The notes under the pieces were generated by a model. It was given only the letters and a program-made list of their open reading frames with translations, ran no database searches and was not told the DNA's origin. Positions 52,336 to 64,000 of a DNA stretch of 64,000 nt are shown in pieces (positions within the stretch are counted from its first letter, which is position 1; every line of letters starts with the position of its first letter). A program made the translations under genes and the position numbers. Source of the stretch: Linyphia triangularis (Eukaryota; Arthropoda; Arachnida; Araneae; Linyphiidae); contig OZ021732.1 in NCBI GenBank assembly GCA_963978545.1, forward strand, positions 61,852,714 through 61,916,713, written 5' to 3'.

Positions 52336-53970
52336 TCAGAGAATGCATGGATCTACAATTTCGGCAACATAAACGGTGTGCTTGTAGGTGTTAAATCCAA
52401 GGGCAATGTCCACTTGCAATTTCCCATGCACAGAGATATTACCACCAGACACAGTTTGTAGAGAAACAGAGGGCGCTGTGTAGAGGAGTCGGCTGTTCAG
52501 GCGACGAGCCACGTCCGTCCTTACGATCGTAACGTTCGCTCCCGAATCGACGATTAGACGACATGGAGTTCCGTAGATCTCCCCCTTCACGAATAAACCC
52601 TGGTTTCCTCCTTGTCGGGATGAAACGTGGAAACGACTGGTCGGGGCTTCACCTGTTCTGCATTGAAGCTTCTGCCCTAAGAGATGGCATCTTCTTAGAT
52701 TCAGTTGTTGAGATTCCGTGGTAGTGTTATCCCTTCTCTTTTTCAAATCAAGGCAGTTACGTCGTATATGCCCTTCCCGTTTGCAGTGCCAGCAAATGAC
52801 TCTGGTCCTTCGATCCCTGGCTCCGGGATAGCTTCTCATCATTCGATCAATTTTGCTCTCCAGTTCTCGAAGCTTACTGGTGACAAAGTCAGAAGAATCC
52901 TCGGCTAATGCACAGCACACATATCGTCGGTCTTTTCCAGAAGTTAGCTGCGCGGCTTCCACTCTCATGGCGTACACGAGGGCAGACTTCAGGTTTTTGT
53001 TTTGGGATAACCTTACCGCCTGCTGCACATCGGGATCTTGAATAGCGTCGATGAAATACTGCAGAGAAAGATCGTCTCGTACATCCGGGGGACAGTCAGG
53101 GAAAGCGAGGAGCGACAGTCTTTCTATATCCGATGCCAATTCTTGAAGAGTTTCATTGGCCTTCTGCTGTCTCACTTTCAATTGCAGTCTGTTGTAATCC
53201 TTTAGATGCTGCTCTCCAAACCTTAACTCCAACGCACTTGCCAGCGCCACGAATTCTCCCCACTTCTCTTCAGGTAGTGTCTGTAAAATGTCAGCAGCTT
53301 CACCTCGAAGAGATGCTGCGAGATGGAATGCTTTCGAAGTATCGTCCCAACCATTCGCAGAAGCAATCATGTCAAATTGCGTTTGGTAAACGCGCCAAGA
53401 CGACTTCCCATCAAAAGGGGCCACTTTGATGTTAGAACGCGGCGCCATAAAGGGGATGGAAGCGTTATCCCAATTAGGTGACGCTATGGCCAGAGCTTCA
53501 CGCGTTTCTATTTTTCGCAGCCTTTCTTCTACAACGTCAATGAATTTGTCTGGCTCTTCCTTTAAGGTGGAAACTTTTTCTTGCATGGTGGAAACTTTTT
53601 CTTGCACGGTGGAAACTTTTTCTTGCACGGTGGAAACTTTTTCTTCAACTTCATTTCTCACTGTCTTAAGATCTTCTCTGACATCCAAAATATCCACCTT
53701 CATTGATTGAAGAACACTCTCTGTGCGCTCCATAAATCTATCAACGGACGCAGAAGATGATTCTTGCTTGGATGCTAAAGCTTTAATATCAGATGATGTC
53801 GCTTCTTGGCTGGCGGTGATTGCGGCGGCGAGTTCAGCGTTAATCGTTTCTTGACGGGCTTGACCAGCGGCGATTGTAGCGGCGGTTGATTCTTGTCCGG
53901 CCTTTATTCCAGCAATCATTTCCATCAACTGCTCCATTTGGTTTTCCATCATTCCTCTAGTTGTCGGCAT
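52336..53970 (-). CDS. Gag with fused start of protease
   Basis: A 544-codon frame from the ATG at 53970, just inside the primer-binding site. Residues 1-160 are alanine/glutamate-rich and predicted to coil, including four near-identical heptads of the EKVSTVQ type (109-137). Residues ~180-345 are the retroelement Gag core (WRVYQTQFD at 192, FHLAASLRGEA at 215, LELRFGEQH at 247). Residues 393-406 form a CCHC zinc knuckle (C393, C396, H401, C406). From ~455 the retropepsin domain follows, with the catalytic DSGA at 475-478. The frame ends in TGA (52335-52333) inside the protease, just after DPCIL. Beyond it the same frame stays open to 51850, so the stop is either a nonsense change or a readthrough site. 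Gag itself looks intact and could still package RNA. Confidence 0.9.
   Translation of the reverse strand: MPTTRGMMENQMEQLMEMIAGIKAGQESTAATIAAGQARQETINAELAAAITASQEATSSDIKALASKQESSSASVDRFMERTESVLQSMKVDILDVREDLKTVRNEVEEKVSTVQEKVSTVQEKVSTMQEKVSTLKEEPDKFIDVVEERLRKIETREALAIASPNWDNASIPFMAPRSNIKVAPFDGKSSWRVYQTQFDMIASANGWDDTSKAFHLAASLRGEAADILQTLPEEKWGEFVALASALELRFGEQHLKDYNRLQLKVRQQKANETLQELASDIERLSLLAFPDCPPDVRDDLSLQYFIDAIQDPDVQQAVRLSQNKNLKSALVYAMRVEAAQLTSGKDRRYVCCALAEDSSDFVTSKLRELESKIDRMMRSYPGARDRRTRVICWHCKREGHIRRNCLDLKKRRDNTTTESQQLNLRRCHLLGQKLQCRTGEAPTSRFHVSSRQGGNQGLFVKGEIYGTPCRLIVDSGANVTIVRTDVARRLNSRLLYTAPSVSLQTVSGGNISVHGKLQVDIALGFNTYKHTVYVAEIVDPCIL
53559..53645 (-). repeat. 21-bp coding minisatellite in gag
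   Basis: Four tandem copies of GTGGAAACTTTTTCTTGCA-type units (plus strand), each adding one heptad to the coiled coil. Confidence 0.9.
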
Positions 53971-53982
53971 TCAAAATTACGA

Positions 53983-54001
53983 GATCCCACTTCTGACACC
54001 A
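53983..54001 (-). promoter_or_regulatory. Primer-binding site (tRNA-Leu)
   Basis: Reads TGGTGTCAGAAGTGGGATC on the minus strand, one base inside the 5' LTR. It complements a tRNA 3' end of CCCACTTCTGACA+CCA, which I recall as tRNA-Leu. Confidence 0.75.
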
Positions 54002-54250
54002 CTGTTATGAATTTTTCCGCAGAGGCAATGATGGCACAGTTTTTACAGTATAAAAATATTTATTCTCTCTTCAGAAAACTCACAAAATTTATCCACAGGC
54101 AACAGTGTAATCGCTCACAAGCTTCAACACAAGCTTTAGCAAAAACAACTTCGAATACAGCGATTATACAAGCTCACTCCAATAGGTAAACAAAGCGATA
54201 CGCTTTCATCGAAGTCCAAAGTCAATCTGAAAACTTTCCCGTTCTCCAGT

Positions 54251-54260
54251 CCTTTATATA
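54251..54260 (-). promoter_or_regulatory. TATA box of the 5' LTR
   Basis: TATATAAAGG on the minus strand; the equivalent in the 3' LTR is 51193-51202. Confidence 0.75.
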
Positions 54261-54275
54261 CAAGCGCGTGAGACA

Positions 54276-54330
54276 TTCTCGAAATTTCCAGCCAATTTAT
54301 CGGAAAAGAAATATCTCGAAACTTCTCGAT
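54276..54330 (-). promoter_or_regulatory. Two heat-shock-element arrays in the LTR promoter
   Basis: TTCtcGAAatTTC (54276-54288) is a perfect three-unit heat-shock element, 15 bp from the TATA box. A second array, aTCtcGAAacTTCtcGAt (54313-54330), has two perfect and two one-off units. The same sites occur in the other LTR at 51218-51230 and 51255-51272. Function is inferred from the motif and its position. Confidence 0.6.
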
Positions 54331-54468
54331 TACTTTAGGTGTTGCCACCTTTTTCTAACTTGTATAATCGCTATTAATTAATAAATAAAATAAGATAAAA
54401 ATAAATTACAATAGAATTTTGAAATAATACGTCACTATTTACAATATATACAGACAATTTGTGCAACA

Positions 54469-55310
54469 ATATGCACCGGTTGTATTTCATAATAGGATAT
54501 TATTGCTTAATATAGGGTTTTGGAGAGATGGTGGTACTTGGCATAACAAAAAGCTGTTACATTACTAGATAATTCCCTTAATTGGAACAGAGGTAGAAAA
54601 GAAATTAAGGTATTTAACAATTCTTTGTCTCTTGAATTTCGAATTATTTACAATTATAAATTTTATTTGCACACCTAATAATAATTATATTACATGCAGA
54701 GATATAAATTTCCATTTTAAAGTTTTATTTATGAAAATAAAGTTAGCGAAAAATATAAATCTTGTTTATTGCAAATCAGACTTTGGGACGTTTACACATT
54801 TTAAATTTCTTTCCGTTTTTTTTGTAATTCCAAATTAAGTTTTGAAACTTATATGAATGAGTTTTTTTTATTTTTTTTATTTTCATTACTTAGATCTTTT
54901 TATGAAAAAAAAATAATTAGGTTTTCAATGAATTTTGATTTGCTATCTACTTTAAAAGAAATACCATGTCTAAATATAATTTCAAATGTCCCATACACGT
55001 CATTTTGATGATATGAGTGTGTTAAATCATATCCCGATTGCTTACCATCCTAAAACATAACGTTAGGAACTTTTAACCATCACCTTCCCTGAAGAATGGA
55101 AAAAGTATTATGTTGTAGTTTGATCATTACAATGTATTTAAAGGTCTTTCTGTAGCATTCATTGATGATTTTATTGCAGACAGAGAAATTAATTCTAATT
55201 TGAAATGCCATTTTGCGCTCTTTTCTAGTAAAATAACATTACACGTATTGCAGTTTACTCAGTGGTTATTTCTTGTACTAAAAGATCACTTCTCTTGTTG
55301 CTCAGCGCAT
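54469..55310. other. No supported feature
   Basis: A+T-rich, no gene or repeat recognised. Confidence 0.4.
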
Positions 55311-55530
55311 TTGTGTCGCCACTCACGACTGACTGTAACATTAATGCGTAGGGACAGAATCGTCGTAAAGTGATTTCTCTTCCTCATTGGTTCGGGAGAT
55401 TAGAGCCCGGGAGGCTGATTGGACGAGACGCCGGAAGAAAGAGACTCTTCCTAACGAATGTTTGTTGTACCCTGATTGGAGGCGAAAGCAGTTTCTTGAT
55501 GGTGCACTTTTCCCGTCAAATCACTTTTAC
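55311..55530. promoter_or_regulatory. G+C-richer island with three CCAAT boxes
   Basis: ATTGG (inverted CCAAT) occurs at 55386-55390, 55418-55422 and 55475-55479 in a ~50% G+C stretch. It could be a promoter or enhancer facing left. No transcript unit was found beside it. Confidence 0.3.
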
Positions 55531-57699
55531 AACTCCCTAACAGAATTTACACACTGAAAGAAGAATCCAGGATGAGAAAGACAAAGGCGAACGTTTTAAG
55601 AGCAGTGGTCTCTTTTCGGAGAAAAATGGACTGTCGCTTCTTTTTAGGATTGGGTACCCTAAAGGAAAAAAACTTGAAATGTCTATAAAATCACTTCTAT
55701 GTTTAGCTACCTTTTCAAAATATTAAAGTTGAATGACCTAGGTATTAGAAATTTGAGGTAGATAGCTGATTCTAAAAACTGAAAAAAAACTAAATTTTAC
55801 TTTCAAAATTATGTACATTACGAATATTCTTTTGAATTTTTAACAAAAAGTTAAAATAAAGAATCATTTTTTTTTCCATCATTTTTAAAACTTAACACAC
55901 TATCTAAAAATTGGGAGAATATTTTGGATGAATGAATTCAAAGATTACAAAATAATTACATTTAAACTGAAATTAAAAATTCAATACTATTAACACTTCA
56001 TAATACGGGCTTCTTTAGGCTTTGTTTTGGGAATTACCATAAAGGGTTATAAATGAGTTTATTTTTATATAACTAAATGTATAATTTAGGAAATGCTACT
56101 TTGACGAAGATGTTAATATTCTCCCTCTAAACTTCGCAACTTCATCGATTGAAATGCATGGACTTTTTCCTACCATCCTAAAGGAACCTTTTTAATTTCC
56201 TCTCATCCTAGAAAATTCCATAGACACTACCTTACAATAACACCCGAAAATTACCAGGGCTAATTTCTTGCAGAACCTTTCTTGCATCGCTTCTTCTCCT
56301 TCTGTTCCTGATATACAAAGTGTTCTACTCATTAATATTAAAAAGGGGCTCTCTGAAAAGAAACTAGTAGCATCCACCAAGAAAACGAAATAAGAGAATA
56401 AAAAAAAAAAAAAAAAATTGCAAGCATACGAGCGTTTCTTTAAAACAAAATTCTCTCAGCCACTTCGCTGAGTAGGGTAAAATGCATTAAAAGTTGAAGG
56501 GAGAACAATTACCAGGGTCTGATTTATCGTCTTCTTACCTGCAACGTTTTTCCTGAAACAATTGCTTTTTCTACGCTCTTCCTACCATTAACTCGACCCT
56601 TTTGAGCATTAATAGAAGCAGGGTTTTATTATTCGCAGTAGTTTATGCTGTTTTTGCTACACTTTGTTTCTTCTAACTATTTAAACGAGGTTCTCGCTTT
56701 TCGAGTAAGTGATTGAAATTACCCCGAGTGAGCCGAATGCTAAAATGGGGTATTTTTTCCACACTGTTTAACTCGGATTATATTTTTTGGGCCAGACCTA
56801 AACGGTTAAATAGATGAAATGAATAACATTTGAATTGCGCCAGTCAGACAATTTAACTTCCCTGATATGCGAACTTCAAGATGAATTTTGATTTTTGGTA
56901 GAATTGTAATTGCATTAGTGATGAATTAAATGGACTTTAAACGTTTTCTAATACTTATTCAAGAAGAACGTAGTCGGATTTTTTTTGTATATTATAATCG
57001 TTTAAATTAATTTTGTGGTCATATCATTTTAATAACTATTGTAATTAGTTTATTAAAATGAAAATTATGTATTATTGAATGTAATATTTAATAGATAGAA
57101 AATAATACTTTGCTTCAGTTGAGCTTTTGATATGTTATATCTATTTGGTGATACAATTCATTTTTGTAAACGTTGTGTTACATCAACCTATGAACTTCCT
57201 TTTATAATTTTCAATAATCCGTTGAAAAATAACCCTTAATTTTTAAACTTAGTCCTTAAAAATTTTCTTTGATTCATTATCTTTTTTAGCATTTTGATAG
57301 CTTTTTTTTGCAAAAAAGTACCTAATTTGTGTAATATTGATGCAAGATGTTATGATGTTTAAATAATACAAGCATCTTACGATGTTGCAACTAAAGACCT
57401 TATATTTTAATACACAAAAGAAAATATTCATCAAAATCATATTTATTCGTGTGACTCTGGGCCTGTTTTGCAGAAGTATCGTACAATAGTCAGCAATAAA
57501 AACGCAAAGCCTGCTCATTTGCGTAAGTGAAGAAATATAATATTAAATCAAGCAGACTTTGCCTTGTGGAAGTCATAATAAAATTATATTGAGTATCTTG
57601 TGATGAACAGAAACAAACGAGCACACACATTAAAAGTCAACTACTTTGTAACACACGTTTAGTTTAACATATTTAATAGAGTTACACAAGTTCGTTTCT
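55531..57699. other. No supported gene
   Basis: Mostly A+T-rich. 56110-56400 and 56450-56780 are somewhat less so, without convincing frames. A17 run at 56401-56417. Confidence 0.4.
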
Positions 57700-57970
57700 A
57701 CATTGAGTCTATATCTCCCCTCCCCAGAAGCCAGCGCAACATGGCGGACCGATTTCTTCAAGAATCGGCTTCCTCCGTAATTGTGGGATCGGTATTCGAC
57801 AAGACTTAATGAAAGGCAAACAAGCCCTTTATTAATGCCCTTGCACGCCCCACGCAGAGAGCTCTGTCAACAGCACAGCCCCTAGGACACATTCCACAAG
57901 TCAAAGATGTCGTCTGCTTGTCTTCCCCTTTCCCCTTTTACCATCGTCCTGGCAACTAGGCCCAGTTCTG
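57700..57970. other. G+C-richer island, possible conserved non-coding element
   Basis: Sharp rise to ~50% G+C. Contains the inverted GATTTCTTCAAGAATCGG palindrome (about 57747) and CTTAATGAAAG/TTATTAATGCC homeodomain-type words. No gene. Confidence 0.3.
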
Positions 57971-60638
57971 TAGTTTATAAATTCAATTACACAGGGTCGG
58001 TAGAAAATTAATTGAGGGAATAGACTTGTATTGACTTAGGCATTTGCATCTGTTGAATTTGGCGTGCTATGAATGCAGTTTTAATAATTCTGTTTGGGAT
58101 AGGTTCGTAGATTGTGTCTGGTTGAAATTGTTTTCTGGAGGGTGGGTGGTTTTCTGGAAACGTAAGTCCAAGATTCTTATCGGAAGTGTAATTAATAAGC
58201 TTAAAGTCGGCTTGGATATCTGAAGCGTTGCTTGTTGCGAAAGTGTGGGTAATTAAATATACTAGTAGAATTTACCTATAGCCTTGATTCTGAGAAAAAT
58301 GTTATATCCAAAAATAAAAGCATACACCAACTTGCTTTAAATTTAGAAAAATTGTTTAAAAAACGGACGTTGTTAAATTCAAAGTACAAGTTCTTGACTT
58401 TTTGGAACTATTACTATAAACATCAATCATAATTAATAATAAAAACATCATTAGAAATAATTAAAAAAAAAATATTATTTTACGCAAGTATTTTTGTCCA
58501 AATTTTTCTTTCCGAAATTATAATAAAAATTCGATAGTTATGAAATGTCGGAAATTTTGACATAGAGTTGTCTCCCATTCAGAAATGCTCATCAGCAGCT
58601 GTTCTTGCTCTGTTTCACTTATCCGAAAAAAATAAGGTAACTATTGTCAAACATATTGCCAATTTAACCAATATAGTTATTATTACCAACAATATCGTCA
58701 AATTGGCTATGAAAATTGGCCATAATTTTAGTTTACCCTCTTGCTTATATTGCTTTTATCACGAGTTACGGAATATAAAAGCAGATTGAATTCATTTTTA
58801 AATATAGTTATATGAATTTAATTGCATTCAATCAGCATATAGGGTGAAGCGGAAAACTTGTTTTTGGCATAGTTGGGTTTGGGACTTCAAGCAGGAAAGT
58901 AAAATATAACATCTGAATAAGTGATTAATTGACTTTCTAGTCCACTGACTGAATTTTTCTGAAATAAATATAATGTTTATATTTGTTATTTACTATTTGA
59001 CCAATCATTATTTAAGTTATTTGAATGGAGTCTTTATCACGTGGCCCTACTTATTTCAGAGGCTGGAGCAAGAGGAGTCTGAATCTTGAATAATGTATTA
59101 GAATATCTTTAAGGAAACGCTGTAACAAGTTATTTGATCCAGAATTTTGCGAATTCCGAAAATTTTTGGTGCAGTAAAAAATCTTAAAACTGTTAAAAGT
59201 TATGAACTGTTACCGAAGGAAAATTTTACTGTTTCAAAAACCATAATTTTTTTTTAAAACAAGAATATTTAAAAGATATAAATTGAATTATTTATGTGAC
59301 ACATATTTTTACTTTCTTACTCATCGGATGTGGAAAGAATTGTAATCTTTCAAACTTTTATTACCCATATTTATATCCGTAAGCAAGTAGAGTTTTTAAT
59401 TAATTGAGCACGTCTCCCACCTTGAATTGCACTGAGCTTGTTACAAAAACTGTTCATAATAATGACCCAGAAGTAACAAGTGGTGAATGTAGAGACTTCT
59501 CAGTTTAGATATAAAGATTTCTTTACCTAGATTATATAATTATGGGTATCTAAAAACTTATGTCTGGAAGGAGTTATCTCAAATGAACTTTTATTTTCAA
59601 TCTTCTTTATGCCATCAACCTTTGCAAAACTTTAAAAGGGGATTCGTGATGAATCGCAGATTGATGGTTGTAGCAGAGGTAAATCAACTTTATCAATAAC
59701 TTTCTCTCTTATTTCTTAGAAAATATATAGCTAGATTTGCATAGAGTGTCTGCCCGATAATTTATTTTAAATGATTATAAACAACATTATTATTTATAGT
59801 TACATTGTGCTTTATTTGTTGGTTTTTCGAACATAAATTCAACATAGTTTTAACAAAACTGTTTGAATGAGGATATGAAATGTCGAATACAGCTTATTTC
59901 TTCAATTCTGATTGAATTTTTTCTTAAAAACTTTTATCTGAAATCATTGATTGTGGTAATATAAATTAATTATTGATGTATATTTAGAATATTTTGGCAT
60001 ACATATTTTTTTTATAAATAAAGAACAACCAATTATTAAAACTTTCAGTCAAAGCATTAATAATTCCATATTTTTTGGACTTCATCATGAAGAATGCGCT
60101 ATTTAGGAGCTATTTACATATTTATTAAAACTAAAAGTAATATTAAACGCATATATAATTTTCAACATGAGTAAAAAATTATGAGTAGAGTATTTTTTGT
60201 ATGAGTAAAAAAATTAAATTGAAATTCAATAGAAAAAAATTGTCCGTTAAACTTGGATCTTAACAAAACTGTAGAAAACTTTAGATTATTGCAAGGTTAT
60301 CCACATTGCTACCTGAATATTACTCCCCACCATTCCCCTATAAAATATAACTAATTTCAGATTGTTTGATCGAGCTTTGAGTAAGGTTAGTTTATTTGTT
60401 ACCAAGCTGTTTATCAACGTAAAAATGTTTCGTTAAAAATGCCTAGTGATTAGTGCTTCATAAATAAAAATAGAATTAGTGTTAATGTTCAAGCTGCCAT
60501 TGAAGTATATGATAGTAGTCGGAATCAAACAACATACAAATAAATCCTATAACATACCATGATATTCTATAAGCCAGTAATTCAGAAATATCTCCCTACT
60601 GTCTTATTTCTTATTCAGAATCCATATGTATGTATGGC
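57971..60638. other. No supported gene
   Basis: A+T-rich. 58560-58735 has a faint likeness to the A-family middle (CACTTAT, CAAATTGG words) but is too worn to call. Confidence 0.4.
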
Positions 60639-61190
60639 TTATGAGTTTCTTATATTGTACGTCTTCTTGCTTTGCACTATCTGGTAAGAACAGGCGATAC
60701 ATAGTAAGAAAATGAAGGGAGGTAACAAGGGGTGTGAGTAACACCTGTTGCCACGTAGCTGTCTTCTTAAGGATTTGGTATCAATGATCCATCTAACTAT
60801 ATGCATCTCTCCATCTAAATATATGCATGGTAACTGGAGATTCTGTTTCGTAGTATCTGCAGACACTTGCGTATTTCTAGACCATTCATTATCACCAAGA
60901 TAAGGAAATGGTTTTGTTTGAGATGTTTTTGAGTTTTCCCATTTGTTAGCATGGTAATTGTTTGCATTTTTTCAAAATTAGAATCTATTTTGATGAAAAG
61001 AGGATATTTGTGTAGATGTAGATTAGTTTGGAATGTGGTAATATCATCAAGGCAAGCATTCTGTAATCTGTAATCTCTGGGAAATTAAACTAGAGATCGT
61101 ATATGTGCTAGATTGATTGGTGGAAATTTCAAATCATCGATGTTGATTTGTACAGGATTCTCGAGTTTTGTTAAAGTAGTATTTAAGTCT
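60639..61190 (-). other. Unrecognised coding-like stretches
   Basis: Two adjoining minus-strand open segments (61180-60960, with one stop, and 60890-60639) have mixed amino-acid composition, for example VQINIDDLKFPPINLAHIRS and NLQLPCIYLDGEMHIVRW. They lie in different frames. I recognise no family; this could be a decayed gene or chance. Confidence 0.2.
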
Positions 61191-61545
61191 GTCTATGCAT
61201 GGTAATATTTTTATATAACATGGTAATAAATATGTTGAATTTTTTATGTGAATATTATATTTTTTGAAAAAATACCCATCAAGAGTTATTGTGAATATAA
61301 TACAAATAAGACACAAAGGACGAATGCTTAACGTTACGTATGACACATTAAAGAAATGTTTAGATTGTAAATTATAATTAATAAAAGTGTAGTGCATACA
61401 AACTGCAAGTAGTGCATATAAACTGTAACTAATTAGAATTGTAATTAGTGAGAACATTTAAGCATTATGTCTTCATCAATATTCGTTACCTTTGTAATAT
61501 TTTTTATATTAATTTGATTATTTGGACAGTAAAAATCGAGGGATT
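61191..61545. other. No supported feature
   Basis: A+T-rich, no gene. Confidence 0.4.
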
Positions 61546-61666
61546 TGGAGAGACAGAGAGAGAAAAACAGACATAGAGAAATGTGCAGGGTGATAAACAC
61601 AGAGCGAGAGAGATAAAGAAAGAGACAAAGAGAGAGAGAGAGAGATAGTAAGAGAGAGATAGAGAA
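61546..61666 (+). repeat. Imperfect GA-rich tract
   Basis: AGAGAG runs with CA and AAA interruptions. Frames through it are low-complexity by-products. Confidence 0.85.
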
Positions 61667-61879
61667 TGACATAGATGTATTGAGAGAATTATTTGAAAAG
61701 AAATAGGAAAATAAATATCATTTAAGTATAAATTGTACTCTAAGGAGATCCTACTTAAAGGATGACTGATAATGTTCAAATCTCTAGGTTATTTTTATTA
61801 TTTCTATATCAATTATATTTCATATTTTTAACGGTTTCAGATATTTCCACACTTCGAAATATATATAAAAGTAAAACAC

Positions 61880-62345
61880 CCACCAACATCTCGTGATTAC
61901 CATAAGCTCCTAAGAGACAATCTTCACTTTCAACAAACCATAGACCCCCCCCCCCCTTCAGAAACTGTACTATTTCCCTCTCCCAAACACTGGAATATCG
62001 GAATGAAGCACAAACAAAATTGGGTGTGAGGAAGCAAGGGTGTACGATGGGGAGAAGAGGGTAGGCATTCCATCGATTTCTTGCTCTCTCCCTAGAATGG
62101 GTAGAGGAGAGGGGGAGAGAGAGTGATGTTTGCCGAACGATCCTCCGAAAGCGGCTCCGAACGATTGCTCTTTTGCACACGACAAACAAAACAGTTCCGT
62201 CTGAAGTCAAGGAGAGGGATCTTCAACAAGTGTTGCAGACGACTGTTTGCAAACGTCGTTAAGGCATCGTTTTGCTCAGAGCTGCTGTTGAGATTAGTTT
62301 CGAATGCTCCATTTCGGGAAGATGCTTTTATCTCTTGAGAGGATT
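61880..62345. other. G+C-richer island
   Basis: Includes a C12 run at 61945-61956 and a GACGAC-loop-GTCGTT hairpin near 62238. Open frames on both strands are unrecognised. Possibly a promoter-proximal or conserved region. Confidence 0.3.
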
Positions 62346-62694
62346 TTTACTTTTGTAGCATTAAAACGATTTGAACACATTTCTGACGTTTTTTGATTAT
62401 TCGTATGATATTTTACGTGACTATATTAGAGGTTAATGAATTTGCCAAAGGCCTAGACTCTCCTGTTATTAAATCGAACTCCAGTCATTTCTTAGATGGT
62501 TTATAAACTAGAGCTTAGAATTTTCAAGATTATTCGACAAAAAAGTTAGAAAAATCAACCGATAAAAACAGTTTTTAATATATCTTTTATGTGCCTTGTA
62601 AACTTTTAAGTGCAATTGCAACTTATTTAAGCAATTTTGAGCTCATAACGCGTTTTCATAGTCTTTGACTACTACAAAGAAAATAATCAAATAC
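62346..62694. other. No supported feature
   Basis: No gene or repeat recognised. Confidence 0.4.

Positions 62695-64000
<1,306 letters not shown>

Larger units (their letters stand above)
50945..54468 (-). mobile_element. Young Ty3/Gypsy LTR retrotransposon, internally deleted
   Basis: Two 466-bp LTRs bound a 2,592-bp interior read on the minus strand. In order: 5' LTR (54003-54468), tRNA-Leu-type primer-binding site, gag, protease, a junction, the C-terminal end of integrase, polypurine tract, 3' LTR (50945-51410). Reverse transcriptase, RNase H and the integrase catalytic core are missing, so it cannot move on its own. ATAT flanks both outer ends (50941-50944 and 54469-54472) as a 4-bp target duplication. 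The LTRs differ at one site in 466, which shows very recent insertion. Confidence 0.95.
54003..54468 (-). repeat. 5' LTR of the Gypsy element
   Basis: Same 466-bp unit; it would drive transcription leftward through TATA 54251-54260. Confidence 0.97.

Noticed and set aside
52336..53970. Host gene encoding a coiled-coil zinc-knuckle protein
   Set aside because: Lies between identical LTRs with PBS and PPT and is followed by protease: it is retrotransposon gag.
53893..54189. 98-codon + frame across gag and the LTR
   Set aside because: Antisense shadow of gag and its LTR.
58568..58789. 73-codon + frame
   Set aside because: Isoleucine/asparagine-rich noise, possibly over a worn A-family scrap.

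Overview
This is a eukaryotic, strongly A+T-rich (about two thirds or more by eye) non-coding window. No complete host gene can be supported. It is made almost wholly of transposable-element copies, their decayed fragments, microsatellites and a few islands of higher G+C. The mix points to an arthropod, and I would guess a spider (Araneae): it holds a full-length mariner, a Ty3/Gypsy element primed by tRNA-Leu, a tRNA-derived SINE, a Jockey/CR1-like LINE tail, piggyBac-like TTAA elements, and relics of two multi-copy protein families I know mainly from arthropod genomes. The spider call rests on memory of such repeats and is inference.

Layout. 1-8.6 kb: several copies of a ~750-bp dispersed repeat (called A here). 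One is split by a nested insertion that itself carries a second repeat (B). This part also has a LINE 3' fragment and a solo LTR with a heat-shock-type promoter. 9.7-13.6 kb: a G+C-richer island, two MITEs of one family (C), a foldback element, an 18S-rRNA-derived fragment with a foreign tail, and a palindromic TTAA element. 13.9-21 kb: inverted A copies, one hit by a SINE with a clear 14-bp target duplication, and a 1,271-bp mariner. 22.5-26.5 kb: a 3.9-kb inverted structure (E) whose arms are tandem dimers. 27.7-32.6 kb: four copies of a ~370-bp repeat (D) and a protein-family relic. 33.8-38.3 kb: four copies of repeat H, two forming a ~2-kb inverted pair. 39.0-50.2 kb: a piggyBac-like MITE, a ZBED-like remnant, an inverted-repeat element (G), two palindromic MITEs, a large protein-family pseudogene and the second B copy. 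50.9-54.5 kb: a very young Gypsy element, internally deleted, with LTRs differing at one site. 54.5-64 kb: mostly featureless, with three G+C-richer islands, a GA-rich tract and a 195-bp (CA)n.

The most notable signals are: heat-shock-element arrays just upstream of the TATA box in two unrelated LTRs; a possible rRNA-derived SINE; the paired inverted dimers of E with a coding-like loop; and the G element, whose inverted ends both carry an ATGGATGAAAA start context. Each needs a genome-wide copy survey to settle.
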